From Ilyonectria destructans (taxonomy: Eukaryota; Ascomycota; Sordariomycetes; Hypocreales; Nectriaceae), in NCBI GenBank assembly GCA_020740775.1, contig JAHEWK010000005.1:248001-312000 (forward strand): DNA of 64,000 nucleotides, given 5' to 3'. How positions within the stretch are numbered: position 1 is the stretch's first letter; each line of letters starts with the position of its first letter. The notes under the pieces were generated by a model, which made no database searches, was not told the origin of the DNA, and was given only the letters and a program-made list of their open reading frames with translations. Both the position numbers and the translations under genes were made by a program. Shown in pieces: positions 21,950 through 33,664 of this stretch.

Positions 21950-22601
21950 GGTGGGTACGCTGGTCAGGCTGGCAGCGTCAGATCTGATGCGTTCGAGGTC
22001 CCATCCGCATTCCCATCCGAGTTGTTTCCAACAAGGTAATCAGTCAAGCTTGAAAAGCCCTCGTTAGTCAAGACCTTGCCAGCTAGCAAGGATGGCCGTC
22101 CAAGAACCGAAACGAGGGGGAGGCGGTCGTAATGTCAGAACAGAAAATGGTTGATGCAAGGATGCACGGGAGATCAAAGTACTAGATCAAACACCCAAGG
22201 TGCTGGGGCAGTGCCAGCACATCAACTCGTCTGGAGCATGGGTGGTCAACATGCGGGAGGCCTTCGATATGATATTTCAGCTAAACCTCTCCGAGGTTGG
22301 TCACCATCGATGACGGAGGCGCCTACCAATGAACACCGTTGCTAGAACCCTTGCACGCCATCTTGATGCCCTATGATAATCGAGCTTTCAAGCCAGGCCC
22401 CACACAAAGCACATTCGAAGGCCTCCCGCATCGTCTGCCAGGATGCAGACGATCCTCTTGAGAAGAGGTCAGAAATGCGAACGATGATGGGAAGTGTGCA
22501 TTAGGCATGCTTCTGTCAACATCGCCAGGTTAATTTTCTCTAGAATAAAGCAGTGACTGTCGGCCTTTCTAAATTGTCAAATTCACCTTCATCGACGCAA
22601 A
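21950..22601. promoter_or_regulatory. divergent promoter of zinc-finger and deaminase genes
   Basis: This 652-bp stretch separates the two starts. No strong repeat or palindrome is seen. Confidence 0.35.
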
Positions 22602-24022
22602 ATGCCACCGGAATTGGGATTAACGGGAAACGCGCAGAAGCGTTTCGTCCAGATCACCACTCTCCTGTCCCTCATCGATCCCGTGAGGGGCGAACCCATC
22701 GCGCACAGCTTGGACCGGCACCCGCACGACGGCAAACAGACTAGAGAGCGGCCGAAGAAAAAGTTTCTTGACTCTTTTGCTCTCATCTGCTCGACATCCA
22801 GGAAAGGCGGAGAAACTGCTTCTGCTGTCTGTCTGGAAAACTCTCATCCGTCGGGTACAATTATTCGTCTAGCCCGTAACTTGGGCGTGCCTGAAGGTCT
22901 CACCGGCAGCCTTCAGGCTATTCTCGACGACCTGGCTGCCGTTGCATCAAGAGGTAAGTATCAAACATCAGACACGTACATAGTACTCACAATTATGATC
23001 CAGAATCTTCGATTGTGAATAAGGAACCGGAAATCCTTCGAAAAATCATCGTCTTGAATCGAGACAAGATTCAAGGTCTCCTTGAGAGGCTACAAAATCC
23101 AGAGATTCAAGACACAATTCGGGAGAAGACTACGGAGACTAATCTCCGCAGCTTGTCCATAAATGCAGCCGGAGCTGGGGAATTCGTGCACTGGATTGAG
23201 AATCTTCCTGTGCTGGCCACATTGAACCTTGACATCAATCCCGAGAGCCTCATATTTCACTTGACATGGGCGTCGGAAGCCAAATGGGTCTATTCCCAGC
23301 ATCTCGAGGAAGTCTTTTGCAACGAGGGCGACGACCTGCCCCTCTGGATCACCATCATCTACAAGCTGGGGAAATTTGCCGTCGCAGCCAAGAACATGCT
23401 TCAGATGGCCATCAAGCAACCCGAAGTATTTTCTTCGGTCCATATCGAGGTAATCCAGGCGCCTAAGCAAGAACCGTTCTCGCTGAAAGAGGAACAACGT
23501 CCCCTTTTAGGCGTTGTCCGGAGGCTGACTGGCGGTGATCATGATGATCACATCGCTCGGCTAGGACAGTTCTGGCTAACAGACGTCCCTGAGACTCGGT
23601 TCCGCAGGGCTTGTCGGCTCAATCTGACTGTCCACGCCGAGATGCAGCTGCTTGCCTTTTACGACCATAATCCACAGCTGACACCGAGCCTTCTTTTCAT
23701 CGGCACCAGTAAGAAGAGTTGCTTCCTTTGCCACCAATTTCTGTCCCGGCATCCCCTAGCAATGAGTGTTTCCTCCTGTCATCAGAAGCTATACCCTTCT
23801 TGGACCCCTGCACCATGCTCAGATGCATCTGTATACAACAAGCATAAGGTGCTGATCCGAGACCTGAGTAAGCAATTGGAGGAGACAACTGCTCGGGACT
23901 TGAACATGAGACTCGATATTCGTCGCCCGTCGGTACTAGACTCGTCTGCAGGTCCTTCTCTTCCAGGACCTGGAAGCTTTGACATGCCAGACGACGACAA
24001 CGGCGCGCTGATTCATGCTTAG
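22602..24022 (+). CDS. OTT_1508-like deaminase domain protein
   Basis: Predicted zinc-dependent deaminase of the fungal OTT_1508-like group; the nucleic acid or nucleotide substrate is unknown. Exons 22602-22953 and 23004-24022 give 456 residues; the 50-nt intron restores frame to EPEILRKIIVLNRDK. The C-terminal half has the deaminase zinc site: HAE (VHAEMQLLAFYDHNP) and a Cys-x2-Cys pair in KKSCFLCHQFL, with strand SLLFIGTS between. This order matches cytidine-deaminase-fold enzymes. The N-terminal 200 residues are helical and not recognised. No signal peptide or membrane segment is seen. Members are common as lineage-specific copies in filamentous ascomycetes. Confidence 0.78.
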
Positions 24023-24782
24023 GGAAATGTGGCCAATGCACGATAAGTGAAACTAGTTAGTCACGAGTCTGCAAAGACTTACATATTACTGACGGGCGCG
24101 GAGTAGACACTATGACAACCATCATAGGATCTAGATTCATATCCTAATCTCGTGGGCTTCTGAGAGAAACATAGTTTCAAGGCAACTAGGAATCTCCTAT
24201 TATTACTTTTAAGTGTTGGATCGCTACCTCGTCAATCAGACACCATATCCACCGCTCCAGTTTACTGGCTCCAGGAGACATAACCTTATTCTAGTAGGAA
24301 TTGCGACGTAGGTCTTCAAAGTCACCAGCAGAATTCCCCGCCTTATATATTTTAATTGGATAGTTAAATGTCTAATATGGAAATGCGTTCTTTTTATCTT
24401 AGATCTATGTTGCTGTTGTCGCTCACGGTTAAACTCAATGACCTTGAAGGCTGAATGAGATTTCATGTGCTTGTTCATTTTATGATTATTATGTTAATGA
24501 AATCTCTTGTAACCTCCCTCTTATGTAAGGTTGCGTGAACCTAGTAGCTCGCTCTGATGGTTAACATGGTGTTATTACTCTCGGCGTGATTAACTGGAGA
24601 CATAGGTACAAGATGCACACTGGTGCGATCGCTCTGGGATTTGGAGCCTGTTGAATGCGGACAACGAGATCCGGCATCGTATCGTAGATTCATGGTTCTC
24701 TGCCGGATCCAACCCATCAAAGGTCATCTGGACAAGTCAATGAGAAGATCAATTCAAACTGCCCCTGATACGCAAAGAAAGT
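24023..24782. other. intergenic between convergent genes
   Basis: AT-rich 3' flanks of the deaminase (+) and Rtg2-like gene (-). I see nothing else. Confidence 0.45.
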
Positions 24783-26737
24783 TCAGCACAAGATATCCTC
24801 TTCCACAACCTTAAGCTCTACCTTCATTCCCCAGCCATCCGCTCCTCCTATCCAGTTCTTTTTCTTTCCGACCTTCTCCACTATCTTCACATGATCTCTC
24901 AAGGCTTTCTTCAATTTTGCAGGGTCATGTTTCACCTTCTGCACCGAGATGATCAGCCGCACCCCTTCCCTCTTCTTTTTGCGCCCCAGATCCCAAGCCC
25001 ATTCGGACGAAAGGACGACTCGGGGTTTGGTCTCTTCAATGTCCCCTGCAGGATAGAGCCGGCTAATCAGGTATCCAACCCTGCCAAGGTATGCAGCCCA
25101 CCAAACTTCCTCTGGCGTGATTACACGACGGAGTGCCTCCATGAACTGGACTTCGCGCGGGGGCAGCTCGCCCATATATCGCGACTCCAGCATGAGGGCA
25201 AGCCTGGCTCTGTCCTCATGCGAAACCCCACGGGTGGAAGCGAGGAGCCCGGCGCTGGTGCTGTACAGGGCGGCTGTTGAGGCCAGCTCCTTGTCCATGA
25301 TGGTGTGGACGTACAGAACGTTGGCAAACGCCCGTATTACATGCGAACTGATGGTATCGGGGAACCTGCGGGCATCGTTCCTTGACGGCTCGGGAAAGGA
25401 GAACATGAGAAGGTTGAATATGGCCTGGACTGACCCAGGCGCAAATCGCTGCGTTGTGATCTCGAGTGGATCCTGTGCTCGGACAGCTGGCTCGAGTTCT
25501 CTGAAGAGCAATCCTTCTCGCACACCTCCTTGACAGAAGTGCGCAACTCGGATTCCATGCGGGATCGCCTGAGCTAGCACGTTGATCAGAAACGCGACAG
25601 CAGGGACTTGGCTCCTCCGCCGATCGGAAACGCGGAAGACGGAATGGGCGGTCCGGGCAACCTCTTCCATGGCCTTTGTGTTCTCAAATCTCTCTCTCCC
25701 CACGGTGTATCCATTGATGATGGATATCGGATGGGAGTGCTCGCTGACTTGGCTCATGTAGAGCAGCAGATAGCCCCAGCCTCTGAATCCTCCTCCCGAG
25801 AGATATAGCGGGAATCCGCCTTCCATCTTCGCATTCACTACCAAGCTCTCGGGAACTCTAATCGTTTCGTAAGCATCTTGGAAATTCGCGACCATCTCGT
25901 GGCGCAGCTTTGCCAGTGCCTTCTCTGCCTCCTCTTTCGATTTTCCCTTTTTCAGGTCCTCAAGAGTCTTGGTCAATGCAGCTGCACCGTACGGGAAGCT
26001 GATGGATCCCTTGTCGCTGATGCGGACGTTTCCGCCTTGGGATATAATCCAGGTAATCTGAGTGCTACCGCCACCAAGGTCCATCATGAGGCCTCTGATA
26101 TCGGAGAAGCCGCTCGCCACACCTAAAGCGCCGATACGTCCTTCATCTTCTTTATGGAGCATATCGACGTCGAGTCCAGTCGCTGATTTGACTTGTTTTC
26201 GAAATTCAGCAGAGTTGAGGGCAGCGCGCGTAGCTTCAGTAGCGACAATGTGAATGCTAGCTTCGGGAACGCCAAGGTCGTGACAGACCAGCTTAAAGCG
26301 ATTCAGAGCGGCAACGATGTCGTCAATGGTATCTTGGGGGATAGGAATTTTGTCCCCGGTCTCTGGATCGAATTGCGCATCGTAGAGTGATATGCTGACA
26401 CGATAAACGTGGACTGTCGGGAGGATGCGAGAGAGAGGTGGGGATAGGTCTGTAACTGAGAAGCGGATCCCATTGCTAAGAATATAGCCGTCAGCCTACA
26501 AGTCGATAACATCCTCTTTTTTCTTTTTTTAATCCTCATTACCATTCCGTCACGATATAAGCAAACCACCCGACTGTACTCAATGCTAAACCAGAACGTT
26601 GCTTACCTTCCCATATCAACTATACCCCGTAAATAGGGATTCTTCGGCGCTTTAGGTTCATCTTGAGGCTTAGTATCAGACAAGCAAAGCGAACTCGCGT
26701 CGTCAAGAATGTCAAATTCGGAGTCGGAGGAGTCCAT
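24783..26737 (-). CDS. rtg2: Ppx/GppA phosphatase family protein, Rtg2-like
   Basis: Member of the actin-fold exopolyphosphatase/pppGpp phosphatase family, closest in layout to yeast Rtg2, which senses mitochondrial state in retrograde signalling; it is likely cytosolic. Exons 26737-26607 and 26475-24783 give 607 residues. The junction restores GIVDMGSNGIRFSV, the first ATP-phosphate motif of the family. The second, MMDLGGGSTQITW, lies at about residue 215. A Ser/Asp-rich acidic leader precedes the domain, and the helical C-terminal half contains HGIRVAHFCQGGVREGL, also family-typical. Length is close to yeast Rtg2 (588). No disruption is seen. The symbol is given by family resemblance only. 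Confidence 0.87.
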
Positions 26738-28550
26738 TGCTGATTGCGAGAAGTACTCTAGAGTAGAGATTTTGGCAACTGGACAGAGTGACCTAGGTGG
26801 GGTGTCAGTTATTATAGATGACTAGTGATATGTGCGTGGCCGCAAAACCCTACCTGGAAGGGGCGTGTACAAAGTAGCTAGACCGTAAGTGTTGATGGAA
26901 AGAGATCTTAGAGGGGTCCACGATCAGCTTCGTATTTCTAGCGCTCAAAAAACAATACTCTATGCAGGTTGAAATGAGAAACTCTATCGCTTGAAAGTCT
27001 ACTTGATATGTTTGACACATAAAACTAGAACCCTTTGGGGGTGCCTCCAGTCTGGCAAGGCAATTGGCTCGATCCCGAAGGACAGGTCGGACGCATTAGC
27101 CAATGGATGCGACTTATTTCTAATGATCAGAATAGGGTTTCTGCAGCAGCACTGTTCTGGACCATGCCCTCGGATGAGATAATATGTACGTCATGCGGGG
27201 ATTAAAATTTCCCCCGGAATTACTGCACTATAGATGATTCAAGGATAGTGTGAGTTCATAGTTAGTGGAGCAGACGGCACTTCCCACACCAACGGGGAGA
27301 GCCGCGGCAGGAGTACAACATTTGCAAGCGAACCACGAAGTATTGTGCAGCATGCAACATGCAATATGGTTGCCGTACTGCCGACTGGCTTCCAAGGTTG
27401 AGCCACGCGGTTATCTGTGACGCGGCTACAATGCCAAATTTATAATGTGGTTGCAGTAAGGTTCACGCCACGGGTACTCCTCCCCCACCCGCAATAACAT
27501 GTGAACGACATTTCCTACTTGGCAGAGTTCTCAGTATTGGACTGCCATTTCGTATGTGCGTATCAGTCTGTCGAGTTTTAATTGCGCCAGGCCTTCGATA
27601 GCAACACTGGCAGATGATAACGGAGATGACCTGTCCAGCTTGATACGTAAAGTGCCATCTCATAGATGCGACTCACCAAGCTTGCGGCCGGTAGTGTTAC
27701 TGCCCGTATGCGGCTTGCTTGAGGTTATGGGGACTAGGGACGCATGGTAAGGGTATTGCTATTCGGGCTTTATGCCATTGCTATCCGGGCTGTATGGGTT
27801 ACATACTATATCATATAACCCCCTACCTACTACAGTTACTATATAATAATTACTATTCTAATAGAAAATACTTTACATTATAACATTACGCTCTATTTTT
27901 AAGACCTATATTATCATAGCCAACCTGCTGTATTGCTCCAATAATAACCTCTTTTTTCATGATATTAATACTGCTGAAATTTCACTCCTGCTGCTGTCCC
28001 TGTTATTTCCCTCCCTTAACCTCCTTTTTATATTCCTTTAGACCTTTTACTGTAATAACAGCAGCGCTTTAATAACGAAGTCACCTGTTATTTGTAGTGT
28101 ACTCCGACTTATACTGTAATTCTGGTGTGTAGAAGAGAAGGGGGAGAAAGTAGAGGGGGAAAACTACAGTACATAACGTACACAGCCTGAATGTTAATAG
28201 CATACAGCCCGAATAGCAATACTTATTAGAAAATAGTTATTACAATACTGTATCTCCAAGGAGATCGGGCCTCTGCAGCACGCTTAGTCAACCCCACCGG
28301 GTATTTGTCAATTCCTGCAAGGCACGATACACAGCTTAAACCTTCATTTTGTGGATGACAAGCGTCGGCAGTGTCGGCGAAAGTTAAATAATACGCTGGA
28401 ACATAACCCACCACAGCGTACGTGGACAAGGTGCTTGGCGTGATGGATGTCACATTCAGGTCACGACGGCCATCATTCAGCATTGAGGAAACTATTGGGC
28501 TCCGCTCTACGAAGTGGTTACTCGAACCGGTATTCCGTGCCGCATAACTG
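26738..28550. other. long intergenic stretch, AT-rich with MITE-like insert
   Basis: No supported gene. The minus-strand frame at 28226-28483 is not recognisable. The segment 27753-28222 is a separate inverted-repeat element. 27780-28010 is very AT-rich. Confidence 0.45.
27753..28222. mobile_element. MITE-like element with terminal inverted repeats
   Basis: The left end GTATTGCTATTCGGGCT (17 bases) is matched exactly, inverted, at 28206-28222. The similarity continues inward for about 45 bases with mismatches. Each end also contains a second, diverged copy of the same 22-bp unit in tandem (TTGCTATCCGGGCTGTATG on the left). The interior of about 370 bp is AT-rich and has no coding frame. Length, ends and lack of coding capacity fit a miniature inverted-repeat transposable element. 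A target-site duplication is not clear. Confidence 0.7.
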
Positions 28551-28841
28551 ATGCATCTCGCCCAAACGAGCGGTCGGGGGTGGGGCTCTCAATGGAAGCT
28601 CCCAGAGTCGATTCCACTTCAGGAGCACCTATTAATCATGCGAGAGCTCACGCCACCGGATTATATCGATCCGTGGGTTGACTGGGTAACGGATCCAAAG
28701 CCTGGATACAGCTTTGCCAGTCCAATCGCCGCCACTGGGCCGCAACGGCACCGAGCGCCGAGTCAGAGTATCATTGTTGCTATTGACTACGGTGTCTCTT
28801 TTACGAGTCTGTCTTGCAAGCCGTTCCATTGTCGTCTATGA
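28551..28841 (+). pseudogene. truncated Hsp70-like N-terminus
   Basis: A 96-codon frame ends with SIIVAIDYGVSFTSLS, which resembles the phosphate-1 loop that opens fungal Hsp70-like ATPases (canonical form IIVGIDFGTTYSGV). The reading frame stops 11 codons later, and no further ATPase-domain block follows before the TPR-CHAT gene. Either a relic or the first exon of a lost gene. The match rests on one motif. Confidence 0.4.
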
Positions 28842-29113
28842 TCCTCAGCTGCTATTACTTTAACCCAAGCTGTAGTAAGCTATGGTAAGCCTGATATGTA
28901 GGCTTCATTCTTAGACTCTAGTGATAGTTACTACTAAATAGAAATAACTCTATAAGAATGTCTACAGCTTCCTCTCCTACTTATCCCGATTATATCCATG
29001 CTGGTAACAAGTTAGCATAAAAGTCCCGGATTTCCCGCTACAGTAACAGTACATTTACCATAAGCTGTATTCATCCATCCATTCAGTTAGAGTATAGCTT
29101 CAATAACAGCTCA

Positions 29114-32100
29114 TCAAACGCCATAGTGAACGTAGGGTACCCAAAGCGGCGTCTGATACGTCACATCCTCGCGCAATACGGCATCCCGTTGACCTCTGCT
29201 CTTAATCTTGGTCCGTTCCTCGGCCAGCCACTTGTCACGTAGTGCCCGGGTGGCTTGGTGGAGTGCGTTGCTGATGGATGCATCATGGAATCCGCTCTCG
29301 CCCAGGACCTTATACGTCATCCGCGCCATGTCTACGCACAACGCATCGTCCACCTCCCACAGCGTACCGATGACGTGTCGGAACCCGGCCAGCTGGAACG
29401 CGCTTGTGAGGTGAAGACTCTCATCGGCCAAGTTTTCATCCAAGCTCTCACCCGTCTTGCAGGCCGAGAGGTAGGCGAGGAAGGGCGCACCCGAGCGGAG
29501 ATTGATCTCGAGCAGGCTCTCCACCGTCAAGGGATGGTCTTGCCAGTCTTCAAGATACAGTAAGCTGTTCAAGGGGTCCGATTTCGTACTGCCGTGGCCG
29601 GCAAAGTGGAAGACACGGCACTTTTCGAGGGCCGACAATGTCTCGGCCTGCAGCGGCTGCGGATGTATGACTGACAGCCCTGCCAAGTCGCACATCGACT
29701 TCACGGCATGGATCTCTGCACCTGGGTAGCTCAGCGAGCTCTGTCCTGAAGTTTTGTTCATCGCCATAAGAACAACATCGCCACCAGATCCTGCTCCCTC
29801 AGATTTGTTGCGCGCCTGGCGGGTATCGATAATGCCCTTGATGGAAGAACTGTAGGACGATATAACCTTATCGAGAGCGGTCTTTCCATCCGATTGCAAG
29901 TGATAACCTGCTGCGTGGAGTGGAAATTTGCTGAGCGGCCCGGTAGGAATCCACCATACGCGGGGCCAGAAACCGACGGGTAAGGGTCCGTTGAGGCCAA
30001 GAGCTTCGAGTACGGGTTCGACCAGAACGTCCCAAAGCCATTGCAGTGTTTCGAGGGATTGGAGGCTCTGGGCTCGCTCATAAATCTCCCCTTCAGAAAG
30101 CTCTGGCAGTGCCAAAGCTCGGGTACCAGACGTCTCGACGAGAAGGGCATCACATCTGTGGGAACTCACATTAACCATGACAATGGGGCCCTGCTGGGCC
30201 GCTAGACGCATCTCAGTTTCTGTCGCTGGCAGCAGGAACCGCTCAAGCCCAGGGACAGTACGGATTTTGTCCAGGAGAGCGGCCATCTCGTTGCTTGCCC
30301 AGTGGCGTTTGTCGGCTCCGAGACGAGTGGATGGGCTCGCCGCTACGTCAGCGGTCAGGAGAACATCCGCCGAAGTTGGAGCATCAAGTATACGACGCAA
30401 ATCGTGAAAGGACTGCGCTAGGTCGGGACGTTTATCCTGGATAGAGGAGAGATCGGTGCGAAGGTCGCGGAGCGCACTAGCTAGTAAACCGCGGCCCGAC
30501 TCAAGCAATTCAATGGCGGCCGAAGCTCCTTGGCCAGAGTGCAAGGCCACGGCAGCAGCGTCAGAGGCAAGACCGGCGACCTGAGAGAGAATGACCTTCT
30601 TGTCGACTGATGCTAAGGAGTTGGGTGCAGACAGAGGAACTAGGTCTATGGTCGTCTTAGCAATATGGTAAGCCTCTTGGCCACATTGGAGGATCTCCGG
30701 AGCAGAAAGAAGTTGGCGGCCTGCAACAATGCGATGGGTCGGAAGCGACACAGTAGAATACAAGGCCGTCTGGAAACAGCTCCTAGATTCTGTCTTGTCC
30801 GCCGCCAAACCCGTGTGCGAAAATCGAGAGGCGAGATGGCGTCCAAGGTTGTTCAACAACCCAGCCCTCCCTGGATAGTCGTCAGAGGTGGCCTCGACGG
30901 CTTGCCTGGCAGCTTTCGTAGCCTCTTCCAGGTCCTCCATCGCACGCGTGCTCGAAAATCGATGGTCTAGAGAGAGGCTGAGGTTATACAGCCATCCCGC
31001 TCGATCAGGATGACCATCACTGGTAATCTTGACAGCTTCCTTGGCCAGGCTAATGGCCTCTTCTAGACATGCCATGTCCCTCGTCGTCTCGAATCGGCTG
31101 GTGAGCTGGATGCTAAGACTACTTAGCATTCCCGCTCGGTCAGTATGACCGTCGAGACTTGCTTCTATCGCTTGTCTAGCAATATCGATGGCCTCGTCAA
31201 GGTTAGTTAATCCCTCCGCCGAGCGGGAAAATCGGGTGAATCGGTAGTAGAGGTGGGCGCTAAGATTATTCAACCGTCTCGCACGATTAGCGTCGCTGTC
31301 AGATGTCGCTTTGACAGATCGTCTGCTGGCATCGATGGACTCTTCCAGGTCTGCTATCGCACCTACTAGTTGGTATCGGTTGCATACGACCGATGCGAGG
31401 GTACTAAACTGTGACGCTCGTTCAGGGTGGTTTTCAGGGGTTATGTTAACGACTTGTCTGGCAAGTTGAATGACTTCCTCCAAGTCCGCCGCCACACCTG
31501 TACGAGAGAATTGGGTGCTAAGTTGCACCACGAGATTCGTCAATAATATGGCTCGGTCAGGATGGCCTTCAGCGGTAATCTCAATGGCTTCCCTCGCGTC
31601 TTTGACGGACTCTTCCAGGTCCGCCATCGCTCCAGTATTTGAGAATCGGGTTCCCAACTGGAGGCTAAGGTTCTTCAAGTAACTCGATCGATTTGGGTGG
31701 TCGCCAGGAGTCGCCTTGACGACTTTCTTGGCGACTTTAACGGCCTCTTCTAGGTCCGCTATCGCCCCTAGAGCTGAGAACTGGTCGCCTAGCCGAACAC
31801 TAAGGGTATTCAACCATGCCCCTAGGTCTGGATGGTTGATGGGGGTTATGCGAACGGCTTCTCTGGCGACCTCAACAGCTTCTTCTATGTCTACTGTTGC
31901 TTGCATCCGTGAAAATCGGTCGCCCAGCAGAACGCTGAGGTTATTTAACCGTAATGCTCGTTCAGGATGATCATTAGTCGTACTCTCAATGGCTTGCCTA
32001 CTGACTTTGATAGCTTCTTGTAAATCTGCCATCTCCCCTTGACCCGAGTATCGAGTGCCCAGGAAGGCTCCAAGGGTGTCTAGCCACTCCGCCCGGTCAG

Positions 32101-32572
32101 GGTGATCGTTAGCGGTAGCATCGACGGCTTGTTTGGTGCTAGCGATGGCCTCATTGAGATCTATCATCACTTTCGTGACCGAGAATCGGTCCTTCAAGAG
32201 AAATGCCAGACAGTATAAACGTTCAGGTCGTTGGGGGTGCTTATAGGGAGTCGCCCGAATAGCTTGTTTGGTAACAATAATAGCCTCGTTTAGGTCTATT
32301 ATTGTATCCGTCTGCGAGAATCGGTCACCTAAAAGGGTTCCAAGGGCGTTCAGCCACTCTGCTCGGTCAGGATGGTCGTTGGGAATAGCTTCGACGGCTT
32401 GTCTAGTCATGTCGATGGCGTCGTTTTGATCTGTCACCTCTTCCGTGAGAGAAAACCGGTCACCCAACAAGGCTGCAAGATCGTATAACCGCGCTGCTCG
32501 GTCAGGATGGCCGTCGGGAGTCGCCTCGAGAGCATGTTAGGTTTTCGTAATCTTGTCGCAAAGCTCTTCCAT
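29114..32572 (-). CDS. TPR-CHAT protease-like protein, early stop
   Basis: Predicted caspase/separase-like protease fused to a TPR sensor, the architecture of fungal and bacterial cell-death or defence proteins. The open frame runs 32536-29114. Its first internal ATG is 32410, giving 1098 residues. Just upstream, an in-frame ATG at 32572 reads 11 codons (MEELCDKITKT), then TAA at 32539-32537, then resumes the repeat consensus, so codon 12 looks like a nonsense change. Twelve full and one partial ~42-residue repeats follow the pattern DRFSxT..ADLEEAI..AR.AV.AT...HPDRA. The C-terminal CHAT domain has catalytic His in HFAGHGS (29596-29594) and Cys in LSACKTG (29461-29459). It may start at 32410 with a shortened repeat array, or be inactive. 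Confidence 0.8.
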
Positions 32573-32963
32573 TGCAAATGATGACGGAATCGATTGTATG
32601 TTGGTGAAAGGATGTGGTCTTTGCTATGGTAAGAAACTGTGTATTATCTGCTACCTTTCGTGCTGCGGGGTCAAGTCTGTTCAGAATTGTCAGATGAATA
32701 TAGTAATTCCGGCCCGGTCTCGTAACTTAAGGGACACCGTCGTTTCTGGGCCGGCTACGCTGTCAGCGAAGAAATCACAAATACATCCCTCAATTGGTCC
32801 ATTGACCCCCCTACATGCATCATTGCAGCATTACTATCAACATCCCTGTAAAGCCATAATACAGGGCTATCGGCAGACATCGGTTTTTCCAGTTAGTCTG
32901 ACATATGTGTACCTGTAACGTCATGCATATATGTGCTGTAAAAATGATGACTACGTAACTTGT

Positions 32964-33112
32964 GTCGCATAAAGTGTGTGATAGATTCGTTACAGTCAAA
33001 TTGATCAAGGCAATAGTGTTCAAAGCGATGATGATGATGTTAATGATTGCTTGGGCCCGGATGGACCGGGCCGGTCCGAGAGGGATTTTCTAGCACCCTC
33101 CCCTCTGACCAT
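32964..33112. repeat. dispersed repeat, copy 1
   Basis: About 150 bp similar to 48372-48525 in the same orientation, sharing CAAATTGATCA/TAAATTGATCA, GCAATAGTG, CAAAGCGATGA and GCTTGGGCCCGGAT. On the minus strand both copies would encode the peptide TIALINLTVT. Differences are largely C/T and G/A. Confidence 0.6.
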
Positions 33113-33306
33113 AGTGAGGCGCCGAAGCCAATCATACTAATGGCGATGGTGATTGTGAACTTGATGTATTGACCAGCCGTAATCTTAAAGGGGGTTAGAT
33201 CTCTTCTGGTGAATGACTCGGCGAATCAAGTAACCAAGACGATGTCGTCAATGTTACTAATGGCGAACGAAGCGCACGCAGTCGAGACTATTTTGCCGAG
33301 CTGCAT
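33106..33306 (-). pseudogene. relic of a cadmium-resistance transporter (CadD-like)
   Basis: From the ATG at 33306 the frame reads TACASFAISNIDDIVLVT, the N-terminal signature of the cadmium-resistance transporter family. It then meets TGA at 33228-33226 and continues in the same frame as FAESFTRRDLTPFKITAGQY and a hydrophobic helix to about 33106. The remaining helices are not found. Broken by at least one stop and a 3' truncation. Confidence 0.5.
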
Positions 33307-33664
33307 GATGCTGGAAGGCAGCGGCTGTAGAGTTTGATAGGGAGTGATGGGCCGGAGTGGAAGCTCGCTATGGGTGTAACTGCCCGCGCAAAGCCTACGA
33401 TGTTGAGAATATTGTGAGGTAAACAACCCGGTCTCCGATAAGCAGCTTCCGCAGGAGGATATTGTGAGGGCTACACCGTAGTACATGGCCGATGGAGAAA
33501 ACCTTAGAGGCCTGCCAGGGGCGTAACGCCTTGCCCATTTCGAGAAGCATGCAAGAGGCTCTCGCACATAATATGTAATGTATTTGATCAGTTTTGTCTC
33601 CTGACTGGTGTGTCATTTAGACTACTGGTGCAGGTGACGAGGAGGTGATTCTAGACAGAGATGC

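Noticed and set aside
29208..31970. Plus-strand frames opposite the TPR-CHAT gene
   Set aside because: They mirror the repeat structure of the minus-strand gene and are shadows of it.
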